A DNA stretch of 34,630 nucleotides from Oscillospiraceae bacterium (GCA_015065805.1 SVPN01000020.1:1-34630), one strand, 5' to 3'; counted from the stretch's first letter, positions 1 through 7,833 are shown. Notes: generated by a model not told the origin, from the sequence alone. Program-made: numbers and translations.

Positions 1-11
1 AAAATGTGTGT

Positions 12-87
12 AAGGCAATATGCTTACCTCCCGTGTAGTTTGTTTGTGTGGTAACTACATTTTACACTAAGGTGAGCATATTGTCTT
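12..87. repeat. Imperfect inverted repeat at left edge
   Basis: Two 18-bp arms (12-29 and 70-87) are reverse complements apart from two positions, both of which would be G-U wobbles in RNA. Between them a second pair, TGTAGTT (34-40) and AACTACA (53-59), can pair. Together they could fold into one long hairpin. No gene is visible in 1-120. It could be a remnant of a mobile-element end or an RNA structure belonging to a gene left of the window. Confidence 0.5.
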
Positions 88-120
88 CTTTTTTTCGAGT
101 GTTGCACTTCAAATGATAAC

Positions 121-985
121 CTGTCCATCCCCCTTTGACAAGGGGGACAAGTAGGGGCGGCTATCAGCCGCCCGCATACGTTGCTTTCGCTTTTTTCGAT
201 ACGGGACGGGAAACCCGTCCCCTACAAAGCACGCCGTGAGACGGTAGCCCATTTGTCCGCGTTGCGGACATTTCCCCTGACAGGGGAATCGCCTTTAACA
301 AGGGAGTCAAGCGGTTAGGGTGCCTCCTGCACAGTAGAAAAGGTGGTCTTTCTTGCCTCCCTTGTTAACGGCCCAGGCCGGCCTCTCTTGTCCCTTCGGG
401 ACAATTCACCTTCAGGGAGGGGGACCGACGCGTAGCGTTGGTGGAGGGATTCTTTTGGTTGCTTCATTGGAATCCCCCCGACGGTGCCTGTTGCACCGTC
501 GACCCCCTTTAACAAGGGGGTCAAGAGGTTGGTTTGCCTCCTGCATAGTAGAAAAAGGTGGTCTTTCTTGCCTCCCTTGTTAAAGGGAGGGGGACCGACG
601 CGTAGCGTTGGTGGAGGGATTCTTTTGGTTGCTTCATTGGAATCCCCCCGACGGTGCCTGTTGCACCGTCGACCCCCTTTAACAAGGGGGTCAAGTAGGG
701 GCGGCTATCAGCCGCCCGCATATGTTGCTTTCGGTTTTTCGATGCGGGACGGGAAACCCGTCCCCTACAAAGCACGCCGCGAGACGGCAACCCCTTTGTC
801 CGCGTTGCGGACATTTCCCCTGTCAGGGGAATCGCCTTTTAACAAGGGGGTCAAGAGGTTGGGATGCCTCCTGCATAGTAGAAAAGGTGGTCTTTCTTGC
901 CTCCCTTGTTAAAGGGAGGGGGACCGACGCGTAGCGTTGGTGGAGGGATTCTTCAAAGGGAATCGCCTTTAACAAGGGGGACAAG
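121..985 (+). repeat. Modular palindromic repeat block 1
   Basis: An 865-bp stretch with no credible gene. It holds two copies of a module with four successive palindromes: GTAGGGGCGG...CCGCCC (151-173), GGGACGGGAAACCCGTCCC (203-221), TGTCCGC...GCGGACA (254-270) and CCCCTGACAGGGG (274-286); the second copy starts near 695. It also holds three copies of a second module, in which CTCCCTT...AAGGGAGG is followed by a small stem and then GGAGGGATTC (near 355, 570 and 900). The two module types alternate head to tail and all read forward. Short open frames here are translations of the repeats. Confidence 0.9.
369..413 (+). repeat. 45-bp nested insert, copy 1
   Basis: An insertion inside the loop of the CTCCCTTGTTAA/AGGGAGG palindrome. 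It contains GGCCCAGGCCGGCC and a TTGTCCC/GGGACAA hairpin. The same 45 bp recur at 8549-8593 and, inverted, at 17273-17317, at the same host position. Removing it restores the uninterrupted module seen elsewhere, for example near 575-595. Confidence 0.85.
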
Positions 986-1076
986 ATTATTTTCCATCCC
1001 CGCTGTGGTTTTGCGGGTTCCCGCGAAACGGGCAGTCGGGATCGGTCCTGTTTTTCGTCGTTTTTCGCGAATAGTA

Positions 1077-1105
1077 TTGCATCCGCCTTTTTCGCGTGGT
1101 ATACT
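1077..1105 (+). promoter_or_regulatory. Promoter of the small hydrophobic protein gene
   Basis: TTGCAT and TATACT are separated by exactly 17 bp, 38 bp upstream of the start codon. The -10 is good and the -35 only partly matches the sigma-A consensus. Confidence 0.6.
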
Positions 1106-1142
1106 TTTACAGTATCCCATTTTCCAAAAAGGAGTGTTTATT

Positions 1143-1379
1143 ATGAAACTGTTGAAAACCTATTTCCCCCACGCCTTTAAAGCAACCGACCTCGTCGCCC
1201 TTCTTGTCACGCTGGTGATCTATGTGCTGATCGATGTGGTCTGCGGTCTTGTGATCGGTCTTCTTGTCAAGCTGCCCATCATCGGTATCATCTTCACGGT
1301 TCTCGGCAGCCTGATCGGTCTGTATGCCCTGATCGGCATTATCCTGTCGATCCTTGTGTTTGTCAAGGTGATCAAATAA
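1143..1379 (+). CDS. Small hydrophobic membrane protein, 78 aa
   Basis: I do not recognise a family. After a short basic start (MKLLKTYFPHAFK) the protein is almost wholly hydrophobic, with two likely membrane helices (about residues 17-42 and 44-75) and a basic end (KVIK). The glycine-rich pattern (GLVIGLLVKLPIIG) suggests packed helices. The start at 1143 is supported by AAGGAG at 1129-1134 and by the promoter at 1077-1105. A longer open frame from 897 only runs through repeat sequence. The gene is followed by a strong bidirectional terminator, so it appears to be a single-gene unit. The role is unknown; it is probably an inner-membrane protein. Confidence 0.75.
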   Translation: MKLLKTYFPHAFKATDLVALLVTLVIYVLIDVVCGLVIGLLVKLPIIGIIFTVLGSLIGLYALIGIILSILVFVKVIK

Positions 1380-1383
1380 TCAA

Positions 1384-1420
1384 AAAAGAGCGGGGACATC
1401 CCGCTCTTTTTATTATTTTT
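1384..1420. terminator. Bidirectional intrinsic terminator
   Basis: AAAAGAGCGGG (1384-1394) pairs with CCCGCTCTTTT (1400-1410) around a 5-base loop, with a T-rich run after it and an A-run before it. It serves the rightward small membrane protein gene and the leftward XRE regulator, whose stop codon lies inside the T-tract. Confidence 0.9.
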
Positions 1421-2174
1421 TCGGAATATACAGCATTGTCACGGTCAGCATCAGGGCAATGCCTGCGTAGATCAGCAAATAGCGCAAAAACATCGCCATC
1501 CAGGTGTCATACACCGTTTTCATAACGATCGGCAGCACATACATCGCGATGAGCACCAGCCACCCCGCCGCGATCGCGGCGGTGCGCTTTGTTGTCACTT
1601 GTACGGCGGTGCTGTAAAGCCGTTTTCGTGCCACGACCGCCATTGCCGCATAAAACACCAATCGCAGAACACTTGCAACAACGACGTGCCCCATCCCGAC
1701 AAGAAACGGTGTCAGCAATATCAGCGGCGCAAACGCCACCCACAGGCACCAATACCACGCGCCCCGACGAACGAACAGGCAGATCAGACTGCAAACAAAC
1801 ACTGCGACCGCCGCCACCAGCGCCAGCCGTTCCTCGTCGCTGTCTGCGACCACCACCAACAATGCGCCCGCGATCACCGATGCCGCCAACAGAATGTACC
1901 CGATGATGCGCTGATGCAACAACGGCAACGCGGACTCTTTTGACGGCGCGGGCTTCGGCTCGGGCGAAGACACCGATGCGGTGCGGCACGCCAGCTCGTC
2001 CAGCGACACGTGAAACATATCCGCAAGCTTTATCAGCTTGTCAAGTTCGGGAAGTGCCGCATCCGTCTCCCATTTGGACACCGATTGCCGCGACACCTCC
2101 AGCCGTAAGGCAAGTTCCTCCTGCGACAGCCCTGCCGCCGTTCTCAGCTTTAGTATCCGCTTTCCAACGGTCAT
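1413..2174 (-). CDS. XRE-family regulator with C-terminal membrane domain
   Basis: A 253-residue protein. Residues about 4-60 are a Cro/C1-type helix-turn-helix (GKRILKLRTAAGLSQEELALRL, then VSRQSVSKWETD), followed by a linker rich in Pro, Ser and Glu. About six hydrophobic helices (roughly residues 90-250) follow. Such proteins are usually membrane-tethered repressors that sense a signal at the envelope; the signal here is unknown. The start at 2174 is chosen because AAGGAG lies 8 bp upstream and the family begins at about this point; the open frame extends 36 codons further but has no domain there. It is divergent from the TIR gene at 2424 with a 249-bp gap carrying both promoters, so it may regulate itself, the TIR gene, or both. 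Confidence 0.85.
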   Translation of the reverse strand: MTVGKRILKLRTAAGLSQEELALRLEVSRQSVSKWETDAALPELDKLIKLADMFHVSLDELACRTASVSSPEPKPAPSKESALPLLHQRIIGYILLAASVIAGALLVVVADSDEERLALVAAVAVFVCSLICLFVRRGAWYWCLWVAFAPLILLTPFLVGMGHVVVASVLRLVFYAAMAVVARKRLYSTAVQVTTKRTAAIAAGWLVLIAMYVLPIVMKTVYDTWMAMFLRYLLIYAGIALMLTVTMLYIPKK

Positions 2175-2208
2175 ATCCTTCACTCCTTCCATCGGGATCA
2201 CTGTCTGT

Positions 2209-2237
2209 ATTATACGCGATATCGCGACAAATTTCCA
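2209..2237 (-). promoter_or_regulatory. XRE gene promoter with palindromic operator
   Basis: On the minus strand TATAAT lies at 2214-2209 with a weak -35 (TGGAAA) 17 bp upstream. A perfect 12-bp palindrome, CGCGATATCGCG (2215-2226), fills the spacer beside the -10, the usual place for a repressor operator. Autoregulation is inferred. Confidence 0.55.
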
Positions 2238-2364
2238 CCAACTTTGCTTGGAAATTGCGCAACCTGCGGTTGCAAACGGCAATCTTTCGCTGTTTTTGCG
2301 CCGAAAGCGGGTTATCGCAGAAAAAAGACCGCCGATGCATTACTGTTGGTGTGACCACATATTC

Positions 2365-2393
2365 TTGACTACTTCCATCGCTTATTATATAAT
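2365..2393 (+). promoter_or_regulatory. Promoter of tandem-TIR gene
   Basis: TTGACT (2365-2370), a 17-bp spacer and TATAAT (2388-2393): eleven of twelve positions match the sigma-A consensus. It lies 30 bp upstream of the start codon. Confidence 0.85.
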
Positions 2394-2423
2394 ATAATTA
2401 ACGTTAACAAGGAGGATCTGGCT

Positions 2424-3293
2424 ATGGCAACGGTTTTTGTCAGCTATAAATCCGAAGTTCAGACACTATCACTTGCGTTTGTCAAACGCCTCGAATCGAT
2501 AGGGATCGACTGCTGGATCGCCTGTCGGGATATTCATCTCGGCACCGATTATGTGGACGAAATTCCTCAGGCGATCGACGACTGTCATTTCTTTTTGCTG
2601 GTGCTTTCCGAAAACGTTGAGGCATCTCCTTGGGTCAAATCGGAACTGAAACAAGCGATTTCGTCAGGCAAATTCATTCTTCCGGTTATGATCGAGGAAT
2701 TCGCTCTTTCTCCAAGCTATTCCTTTATGTTACAAAACTATCAGATTTTCCCCTATTTTGCACTACCTGATCAAACATTCCGTGAAATAACACAATGCAT
2801 TTACAAAGCATATCCTGCCCTTAAAGTGAATGCTGAGCCGGGTTCTCTTTCTGTGCTCGGTGTTGATCAAGATCCATATATTTATATAAGTTTTTCTCGT
2901 AAAGATAGGGATCGCGTTTTACCAATAATCAATTTACTTCAGGAATATGGAATTCGCATTTGGTTTGATGAGGAAATTTTGCTCTTTGTAGATTTTCGTG
3001 ATCTTCATGAATATAAAATTCGGAATTGCCATTGTGCTTTATTCTTTATATCTGAGCCTTTTATCGACAGTAGATATTGTAATTTTGAATTTCTGTATGC
3101 TTGCTTCCGAGGCGGCGAAATGATTTTAGCATATCTTGACGATATCGTTCTTCCTACATCACTGAATTCCCAGTTTAACAATCGCTCTCTACAGGATACA
3201 TTTTCCTTACCGTATTTTCTTTATCATAGTGTCAAAGAATTCGTGGATTCCCTGATTAAAATCACCGGTATACACCCATTGCTTGAAAGTTGA
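2424..3293 (+). CDS. Tandem TIR-domain protein, cytoplasmic
   Basis: A 289-residue protein made of two TIR (TIR_2-like) domains. Domain 1 (residues 1-130) begins ATVFVSYKS, has the CWIA..DI..GTDY motif after beta-strand 2, and keeps WVKSE (W70-E74), the likely NAD-cleaving glutamate region. Domain 2 (residues 150-285) begins PYIYISFSRKDRDRVLP and keeps a glutamate at 222 (CNFEF), but the usual GTEW segment is replaced by LFVDFRD, so it looks degenerate. Bacterial TIR proteins commonly hydrolyse NAD or make signalling nucleotides in phage defence; that role here is inference. AAGGAGG precedes the ATG. The gene turns markedly AT-rich from about 2760 on, unlike its neighbours, which suggests transfer or a chimeric origin. 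No clear effector partner lies next to it except the divergent XRE regulator. Confidence 0.85.
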   Translation: MATVFVSYKSEVQTLSLAFVKRLESIGIDCWIACRDIHLGTDYVDEIPQAIDDCHFFLLVLSENVEASPWVKSELKQAISSGKFILPVMIEEFALSPSYSFMLQNYQIFPYFALPDQTFREITQCIYKAYPALKVNAEPGSLSVLGVDQDPYIYISFSRKDRDRVLPIINLLQEYGIRIWFDEEILLFVDFRDLHEYKIRNCHCALFFISEPFIDSRYCNFEFLYACFRGGEMILAYLDDIVLPTSLNSQFNNRSLQDTFSLPYFLYHSVKEFVDSLIKITGIHPLLES

Positions 3294-3444
3294 TCACCTG
3301 TTTCGGTGTTCATTTAAAAAACTTCCCTCTCCTTGCGAAAACGGGTGCGATGCGTTGTTTATATTATTGTGGCCGTCAGACGTTGTGGTGGCGTTCGACG
3401 GCTGTGCTTTTTCATTTTCCTTTCCTTTCTTTTTTGTATCCCTT

Positions 3445-3497
3445 TAAAAAAGCAGTGCCGCGTTTTCGGACATCCGAAGCGCGGTACTGCTTTTTTA
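3445..3497. terminator. Intrinsic terminator, long stem
   Basis: AAAAAAGCAGTGCCGCG (3446-3462) pairs with CGCGGTACTGCTTTTTT (3480-3496) with one G-U type position; an inner TTCGGA/TCCGAA extends the stem. It ends the leftward serS-thioesterase-lipoprotein unit and may also stop transcripts from the TIR gene. The rest of 3294-3508 shows no gene. Confidence 0.85.
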
Positions 3498-3508
3498 CTG
3501 TGTATGTA

Positions 3509-3727
3509 TCAGGGAGAGGTGCCGTCACCGACAACGGGATCGTCACCGAACAGCTCTTCGTTGCATTCGGGGCAGTAGATGATCCACCCTTCTTCCATAT
3601 TCGAGCTTTCCTCCACCGTCACTTCTTTGTTGCAGTGATCGCAGTGCAGGATCTTGGTTTTGCCGCAACCGACAAACATCAGCAGCACGGCAAGCAACAC
3701 CGCAAGAACCGTAATCGAGCGTTTCAT
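3509..3727 (-). CDS. Small zinc-ribbon lipoprotein
   Basis: A 72-residue protein. An N-terminal basic and hydrophobic signal (MKRSITVLAVLLAVLLMFVGC) ends in a lipobox-like FVGC, so the mature protein probably starts at Cys21 and is lipidated. Two CxxC knuckles follow (HCDHC and YCPEC) and could bind one zinc ion. The acidic tail (FGDDPVVGDGTSP) is short. No function is known to me. It lies 35 bp after the thioesterase gene with AAGGAGG before its start, and the terminator at 3445 follows it, so it is probably the last gene of the serS transcript. Confidence 0.75.
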   Translation of the reverse strand: MKRSITVLAVLLAVLLMFVGCGKTKILHCDHCNKEVTVEESSNMEEGWIIYCPECNEELFGDDPVVGDGTSP

Positions 3728-3762
3728 AGGAAGATCCTCCTTTTATACGCGAACATATGTTC

Positions 3763-4500
3763 TTATTCTCGCACCTCTGCTGTGAAGCAGGTCTGATCGC
3801 CGTTTTGCGCCGACAGCACCCACGTGCCGTCCTCCGTTTGCGCGCGCGAGACGATCAGCCGATCACCGCTTTTCGCTTCGTGAGAAAAGGTGATGGAAAA
3901 GCCCGTCATCCGCGATGCCGTATCGGCAGGCAGATGATCAAACACGATGTCGGCATAGCGGGTGTTGTTAAGATGCCCGTTAAAATCCAGCTCGGACAGC
4001 ACCACGCCGTGCTCTCCGCAGACCGTCATCGCTTCGGGGAGCCTGATTTTGGCGGGATCGGGACAGCCGTGCGCAAATTCCGCGTGATGCTCCACCTGCG
4101 CGGGAAATGCCGTCGGGCGCAGGAGCGTATGCGCGTGGATATCCACCAGCGCAAAGCTCGCAACGCTGTCGATGAGCGTGTTGCCCTTGCTGTCCTCAAA
4201 ACGGTAGCAACGGAAGAAGCGCATCCCCTTCACGTTACGGCTCCAGGTTTTGATCACGATCTCTTCGCCGATGGACGGACGGCGGGTGATAACGGCGTTG
4301 TTCTGCAACACGACAAATGCCATCCCGAAGGATGCCACACCCTCAAAATTCAGTCCGCCTTCGCCGAAATGGCGCTCACCCGCCTCCTGCTGCAGCCGAA
4401 GCTGAGCGGACGGGGTGAGCAGACGGTCGGGTCCGACATCGTAGGTTGCAACCTGTGTGTGCCATTCATACATCGGACGGATGTTTTCGGGGCATATCAT
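3763..4500 (-). CDS. Acyl-ACP thioesterase
   Basis: A 245-residue protein of the double hot-dog acyl-ACP thioesterase family (FatA/FatB-like, PF01643). It cleaves acyl-ACP and releases free fatty acid in the cytoplasm. The N-terminal hot-dog has the typical opening YEWHTQVATYDVGPDR...LQLRLQQEAGERH style region (residues 11-45). The second hot-dog carries the catalytic patch LDFNGHLNNTRY with Asp172, Asn174 and His176, matching the Asp-Asn-His set of plant and bacterial enzymes. Length is usual for bacterial members. Its ATG overlaps the serS stop codon (ATGA), so translation is probably coupled to seryl-tRNA synthetase. Chain-length specificity cannot be read from the sequence. Confidence 0.88.
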   Translation of the reverse strand: MICPENIRPMYEWHTQVATYDVGPDRLLTPSAQLRLQQEAGERHFGEGGLNFEGVASFGMAFVVLQNNAVITRRPSIGEEIVIKTWSRNVKGMRFFRCYRFEDSKGNTLIDSVASFALVDIHAHTLLRPTAFPAQVEHHAEFAHGCPDPAKIRLPEAMTVCGEHGVVLSELDFNGHLNNTRYADIVFDHLPADTASRMTGFSITFSHEAKSGDRLIVSRAQTEDGTWVLSAQNGDQTCFTAEVRE

Positions 4501-5777
4501 TTGATAACCTCAATGCCGCCCATATACTTACGCAGAACCTCCGGCACGGTGACCGAGCCGTCCGCGTTCTGATACTGCTCCACAATAGCGGGCATCACGC
4601 GGCTGGTGGCAAGACCCGAAGCGTTGAGCGTGTGTGCCAGATGCATTTTGCCGTCCTCACCGCGATAGCGGATGTTGCCGCGACGTGCCTGATAGTCGCG
4701 TGCGTTGGACGCCGAGCTGACTTCCTTGTAAATACCCATACTGGGGATCCACACTTCGATATCGTAGGTGCGCGCCATTGAGAAGGAGCAGTCACCTGCG
4801 GCGAGCTTCTCAAGGCGGTAATGCAAGCCGAGCTTCTGCACGAGCGTCTCTGCCTTGCGCACGAGCTCCTCAAACGCCGCATCCGAGCCCTCTTCGGTGG
4901 TGTATTGCACCATTTCCACCTTATTGAACTGGTGACCGCGGATCATGCCGCGCTCCTCCGAGCGGTAGCTGCCCGCCTCACGGCGATAGCAGGGCGTGTA
5001 CGCGATGTACTTCTTCGGAAGCTCGTCGGGGGTCAGGATCTCGCCGCGATGCAGGTTCACAAGCGCGGTTTCCGCCGTCGGGAGCATAAAACGCTTCTCG
5101 GAGCTGGTCGGATTGCCGATCCAGTACACCTCTTCCTCAAATTTCGGGAACTGACCCGCCGTGTAACCGCATTCGTAGCCGAGCATATGCGGCGGCAGGA
5201 TCATTTCATAGCCGTCGGCGATGTGCTCGTCGATGAAAAAGTTGAGCAGTGCCCACTCCATACGTGCGCCCATACCGCGATAGATCCAGCTGCCGTTGCC
5301 GCCCAGCTTCGCGCCGCGCTCATAATCGATCAGACCGAGCGATTCGCACAGATCCACGTGGTTTTTCGGCTCAAAATCAAACACGGGCTGTTCCTTGAAG
5401 TAATGCACCGCGGCGTTGTTCTCCTTGCCGCCTGCCAGCAGATCCTCGTCAGGCAGATTGGGGATGCAGAACATCAGCTCCTTCTGCTTCTCCTCAAGGG
5501 CGGACAGCTTTGCCGTCTCCTCCTTGACGGTTTCGGACAGCTCCTTCATCTCCGCCATCAGTGCGGTGGTGTCCTCGCCCGCCTTTTTCATCTGCGGGAT
5601 CTTCTTGGAAGCCGCATTCTGACGGGCTTTGAGCGATTCCACGGACGCGGTCAGCGCGCGACGCTCCTCATCAATAGCGAGGATCTCGTCGATGACGCTG
5701 TCCAGATCCATCTCACGTTTTTTCACAGCCGCCTTCACATAATCGGGGTTGCTGCGTACCAGTTTAATATCGACCAT
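4497..5777 (-). CDS. serS: Seryl-tRNA synthetase
   Basis: A 426-residue class II synthetase that charges tRNA-Ser (and tRNA-Sec where present) with serine. The N-terminal long coiled-coil arm that grips the tRNA variable arm is visible (about residues 30-105, rich in Glu, Lys and Leu). Motif 2 is in YRREAGSYRSEERGMIRGHQFNKVE, and motif 3 in LNASGLATSRVMPAIVEQYQ. The start at 5777 gives the canonical MVDIKLVRSNPDYV opening. A longer frame to 5918 only translates the adjacent palindromic repeat. The Shine-Dalgarno is weak (AAGAAGTG). No T-box leader is recognisable upstream; repeat block 2 occupies that place. Confidence 0.97.
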   Translation of the reverse strand: MVDIKLVRSNPDYVKAAVKKREMDLDSVIDEILAIDEERRALTASVESLKARQNAASKKIPQMKKAGEDTTALMAEMKELSETVKEETAKLSALEEKQKELMFCIPNLPDEDLLAGGKENNAAVHYFKEQPVFDFEPKNHVDLCESLGLIDYERGAKLGGNGSWIYRGMGARMEWALLNFFIDEHIADGYEMILPPHMLGYECGYTAGQFPKFEEEVYWIGNPTSSEKRFMLPTAETALVNLHRGEILTPDELPKKYIAYTPCYRREAGSYRSEERGMIRGHQFNKVEMVQYTTEEGSDAAFEELVRKAETLVQKLGLHYRLEKLAAGDCSFSMARTYDIEVWIPSMGIYKEVSSASNARDYQARRGNIRYRGEDGKMHLAHTLNASGLATSRVMPAIVEQYQNADGSVTVPEVLRKYMGGIEVIK

Positions 5778-5815
5778 ACTAAAACACTTCTTTCTAAAAA
5801 GTATTATTTCTGTAT

Positions 5816-6087
5816 TTCTTGCCTCCCTTTGACAAGGGAGGCAGACCAACGCGTAGCGTTGGTGGAGGGATTCTTTTGGTTGCTTCAAAGGGAATCCCCC
5901 CGACGGTGCTTGTTGCACCGTCGACCCCCTTTGACAAGGGGGTCAAGGATTTTGGGGTGCTTTCCGCCTTGTGGAAAACAGCGGTCTTCTTGCCTCCCTT
6001 GTTAAAGGGAGGTGGCGCGAGCGCAGCGAGTGACGGAGGGATTCTTCAAAGGAATCCCCGACGCCCTTTCACAAGGGGTCAACGATT
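5816..6087 (+). repeat. Modular palindromic repeat block 2
   Basis: This fills the gap between parB and serS. It has two copies of the CTCCCTT...AGGGAGG module, each followed by a different inner segment: CCAACGC-gta-GCGTTGG at about 5848 and a GCGCGAGCGCAGCGAGTG segment at about 6014. Between them lies the GACGGTGC...GCACCGTC stem (about 5901-5921) and a TTTCC...GGAAA linker hairpin. The modules read forward, opposite to the flanking genes. Confidence 0.88.
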
Positions 6088-6112
6088 AAAAAAGGGTCTC
6101 GCTGTTGTCCTC

Positions 6113-6967
6113 TCAGTCTCCCGCGAGCGCTTTTGCCAGCGAACGGAGATCTTCTTCGTCAAAATACTCGATTTGCAGGATGCCGCCCTTTTTGCCGGCG
6201 TTGACCTTGACCTTGCGTCCCATCTGCTCGCCGAGTGCCAACGCCACCTCCGCACCGAAGGAAGCGGTAAATTCCTTCTTTGCGGACGGTTTTTTCGGCG
6301 TTGCCTTGAGCTTTTTCACCAGTGCCTCTGTTTCGCGCACCGACAGCTCCTGCTCCGCACACTGTTTGGCGGCGGCAAGCATCAATGCTTCCTCCTCCAG
6401 CGACAGCAAGGCGCGCGCGTGACCCGCCGAAAGTGTGCCCTGTGCCACCATATCGGCAACGGCCTGCGGGAGTTTGAGCAACCGCAGGGCATTTGCCACA
6501 GCAGGACGGGATTTGTTGACTGCCGTTGCGACCTCCTCCTGCGTCATATCGTATTCCTTCATCAGGCGCTGATATCCGAGAGCCTCTTCCATCGGGTTGA
6601 GATCCTCACGTTGCAGGTTTTCAATGAGCGCCAGCTCCGCCGTTTCACGGTCGGACAGCTCACGGATCACCACGGGAACTTCGGTAAGCCCTGCCATCCG
6701 TGCCGCACGCCAGCGTCGCTCACCCGCGACGATCTGATACGATCCGTCCAGCATCGGACGCACCAGCAAGGGCTGCAGGATGCCGTGCTTTTCAATGGAT
6801 GCCGCTAACTCCGCAAGCTCGTCCTCTTTAAACTGTCGGCGCGGTTGATCGGGATTGGGCACCACATCAACAAGACGCAAGCTCACGGTTTTTCCCGCGT
6901 CTTCGGTACTGCTTTCCTTCCAGAGGGCATCAAATCCCTTGCCGAGACCGCCCTTTTTCACTGCCAT
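6113..6967 (-). CDS. parB: Chromosome-partitioning protein ParB (Spo0J)
   Basis: A 284-residue CTP-dependent DNA clamp that loads at parS and spreads along the origin region. The N-terminus has LGKGFDALW, the motif that stimulates ParA. Box I/II of the CTPase domain are visible, with GERRWRAA at residues 82-89 and [10 protein letters not shown] at 116-125. The helix-turn-helix for parS follows (about 142-166, [27 protein letters not shown]), and a dimerisation domain ends the protein. The start at 6967 is preferred to 6991 because the family begins [12 protein letters not shown]. It lies 7 bp after the parA stop codon, so the two form one operon. parS sites are at 7834 and 8881. Confidence 0.97.
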   Translation of the reverse strand: MAVKKGGLGKGFDALWKESSTEDAGKTVSLRLVDVVPNPDQPRRQFKEDELAELAASIEKHGILQPLLVRPMLDGSYQIVAGERRWRAARMAGLTEVPVVIRELSDRETAELALIENLQREDLNPMEEALGYQRLMKEYDMTQEEVATAVNKSRPAVANALRLLKLPQAVADMVAQGTLSAGHARALLSLEEEALMLAAAKQCAEQELSVRETEALVKKLKATPKKPSAKKEFTASFGAEVALALGEQMGRKVKVNAGKKGGILQIEYFDEEDLRSLAKALAGD

Positions 6968-6974
6968 TATCTTC

Positions 6975-7739
6975 TCACCTCTGTTTTGCAATCAATTCGT
7001 CCGCGACGGCCTTGTAAGCCTTGGCACCGCGGCTGTTTTTGTCATAATAATGGATCGGTTCCCCAAAGCTGGGTGCCTCCGCCAGGCGCACCGAGCGCGG
7101 AATCGGCGTGGCATAGACCTTTTTCGGGAAGTATTTCTTCACCTCTGCGATAACCTGCTGTGTCAGATTGAGGCGTCCGTCGTACATTGTCAGCAATACG
7201 CCCTCAATATCCAGCGTTTCGTTGTACATACGGCGCACACGGCGAACGGTATCCATCAGCTGCGCCAGACCCTCCAGCGCGTAATATTCACACTGGATCG
7301 GTACAAGGAAGCTGTCTGCCGCGCAAAGCGCATTGAGCGTCAGCAGACCGAGTGCCGGCGGACAGTCGATCAGCAGGTAATCGTACTGTGAACGGAGCGG
7401 CGCTAATGCCGCTTTCAAGCGATTTTCGCGGCGAGGAAGCTCGATCAGCTCGATTTCCGCGCCTGCAAGCTGAATACCCGATGCCAGCAGATCTAAATTC
7501 TGAAACGCGGTGTGGATCACCGCATCTTCGGGCTTGGCATCGCCGATCAACAGATCATATACAGAGGCGTTGTTCTGACGTTTGCTTTGTCCGACACCGC
7601 TTGTGGCGTTTCCCTGCGGATCCAGATCTACCAGCAGTACCTTTTTACCTGCCAGACCGAGTGCAGAGGCAAGGTTGACCGTAGAGGTCGTTTTGCCGAC
7701 GCCGCCCTTCTGATTCACCACGGCAATGATTTTTCCCAT
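6975..7739 (-). CDS. parA: Chromosome-partitioning ATPase ParA (Soj)
   Basis: A 254-residue Walker-type ATPase that binds DNA non-specifically as an ATP dimer and is displaced by ParB. It also controls DnaA in Bacillus-type systems. The deviant Walker A motif KGGVGKTT (residues 11-18, with the signature lysine at 11) and LLIDCPPALGLL (Walker B region) are intact. Length is normal for the chromosomal Soj type, without an extra N-terminal helix-turn-helix. AAAGGAG precedes the start. It is the first gene of the parAB operon, with a TATAAT at 7785-7780 and parS 95 bp upstream of its start. Confidence 0.97.
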   Translation of the reverse strand: MGKIIAVVNQKGGVGKTTSTVNLASALGLAGKKVLLVDLDPQGNATSGVGQSKRQNNASVYDLLIGDAKPEDAVIHTAFQNLDLLASGIQLAGAEIELIELPRRENRLKAALAPLRSQYDYLLIDCPPALGLLTLNALCAADSFLVPIQCEYYALEGLAQLMDTVRRVRRMYNETLDIEGVLLTMYDGRLNLTQQVIAEVKKYFPKKVYATPIPRSVRLAEAPSFGEPIHYYDKNSRGAKAYKAVADELIAKQR

Positions 7740-7779
7740 TCAAAACAACTCCTTTCGTGTTTTTTTAAGTACAAATGGT

Positions 7780-7785
7780 ATTATA
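7780..7785 (-). promoter_or_regulatory. parAB -10 element
   Basis: TATAAT on the minus strand, 40 bp before the parA start. The region 17 bp further upstream is a T-run rather than a good -35, so the promoter may be weak or activated. Confidence 0.5.
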
Positions 7786-7833
7786 GCACAGGTGTACGCA
7801 CAAAAAAAGCCCTTTTTGAGATTTTTTTCAAAA

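Noticed and set aside
353-934. Several open frames over 60 codons in repeat block 1
   Set aside because: They translate palindromic repeats (typical strings PPLLKGGGPTRSVGGGILL, GKPVPYKARRETA), recur in every block and in several frames, and have no own start signals.
121-985. CRISPR array
   Set aside because: The repeats are long, palindromic, of several types, unevenly spaced, and not separated by unique equal-length spacers; no cas genes are present.
3290-3796. Open frame of 168 codons after the TIR gene
   Set aside because: It crosses a strong terminator and is antisense to the small lipoprotein gene, which has a signal peptide and CxxC motifs.
5778-5918. Longer N-terminus for serS
   Set aside because: The extra codons are repeat translation and the canonical MVDIKLVRSNPDYV start is at 5777.
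5778-6112. T-box riboswitch upstream of serS
   Set aside because: No specifier hairpin or antiterminator box was recognisable; the region is palindromic repeat block 2.
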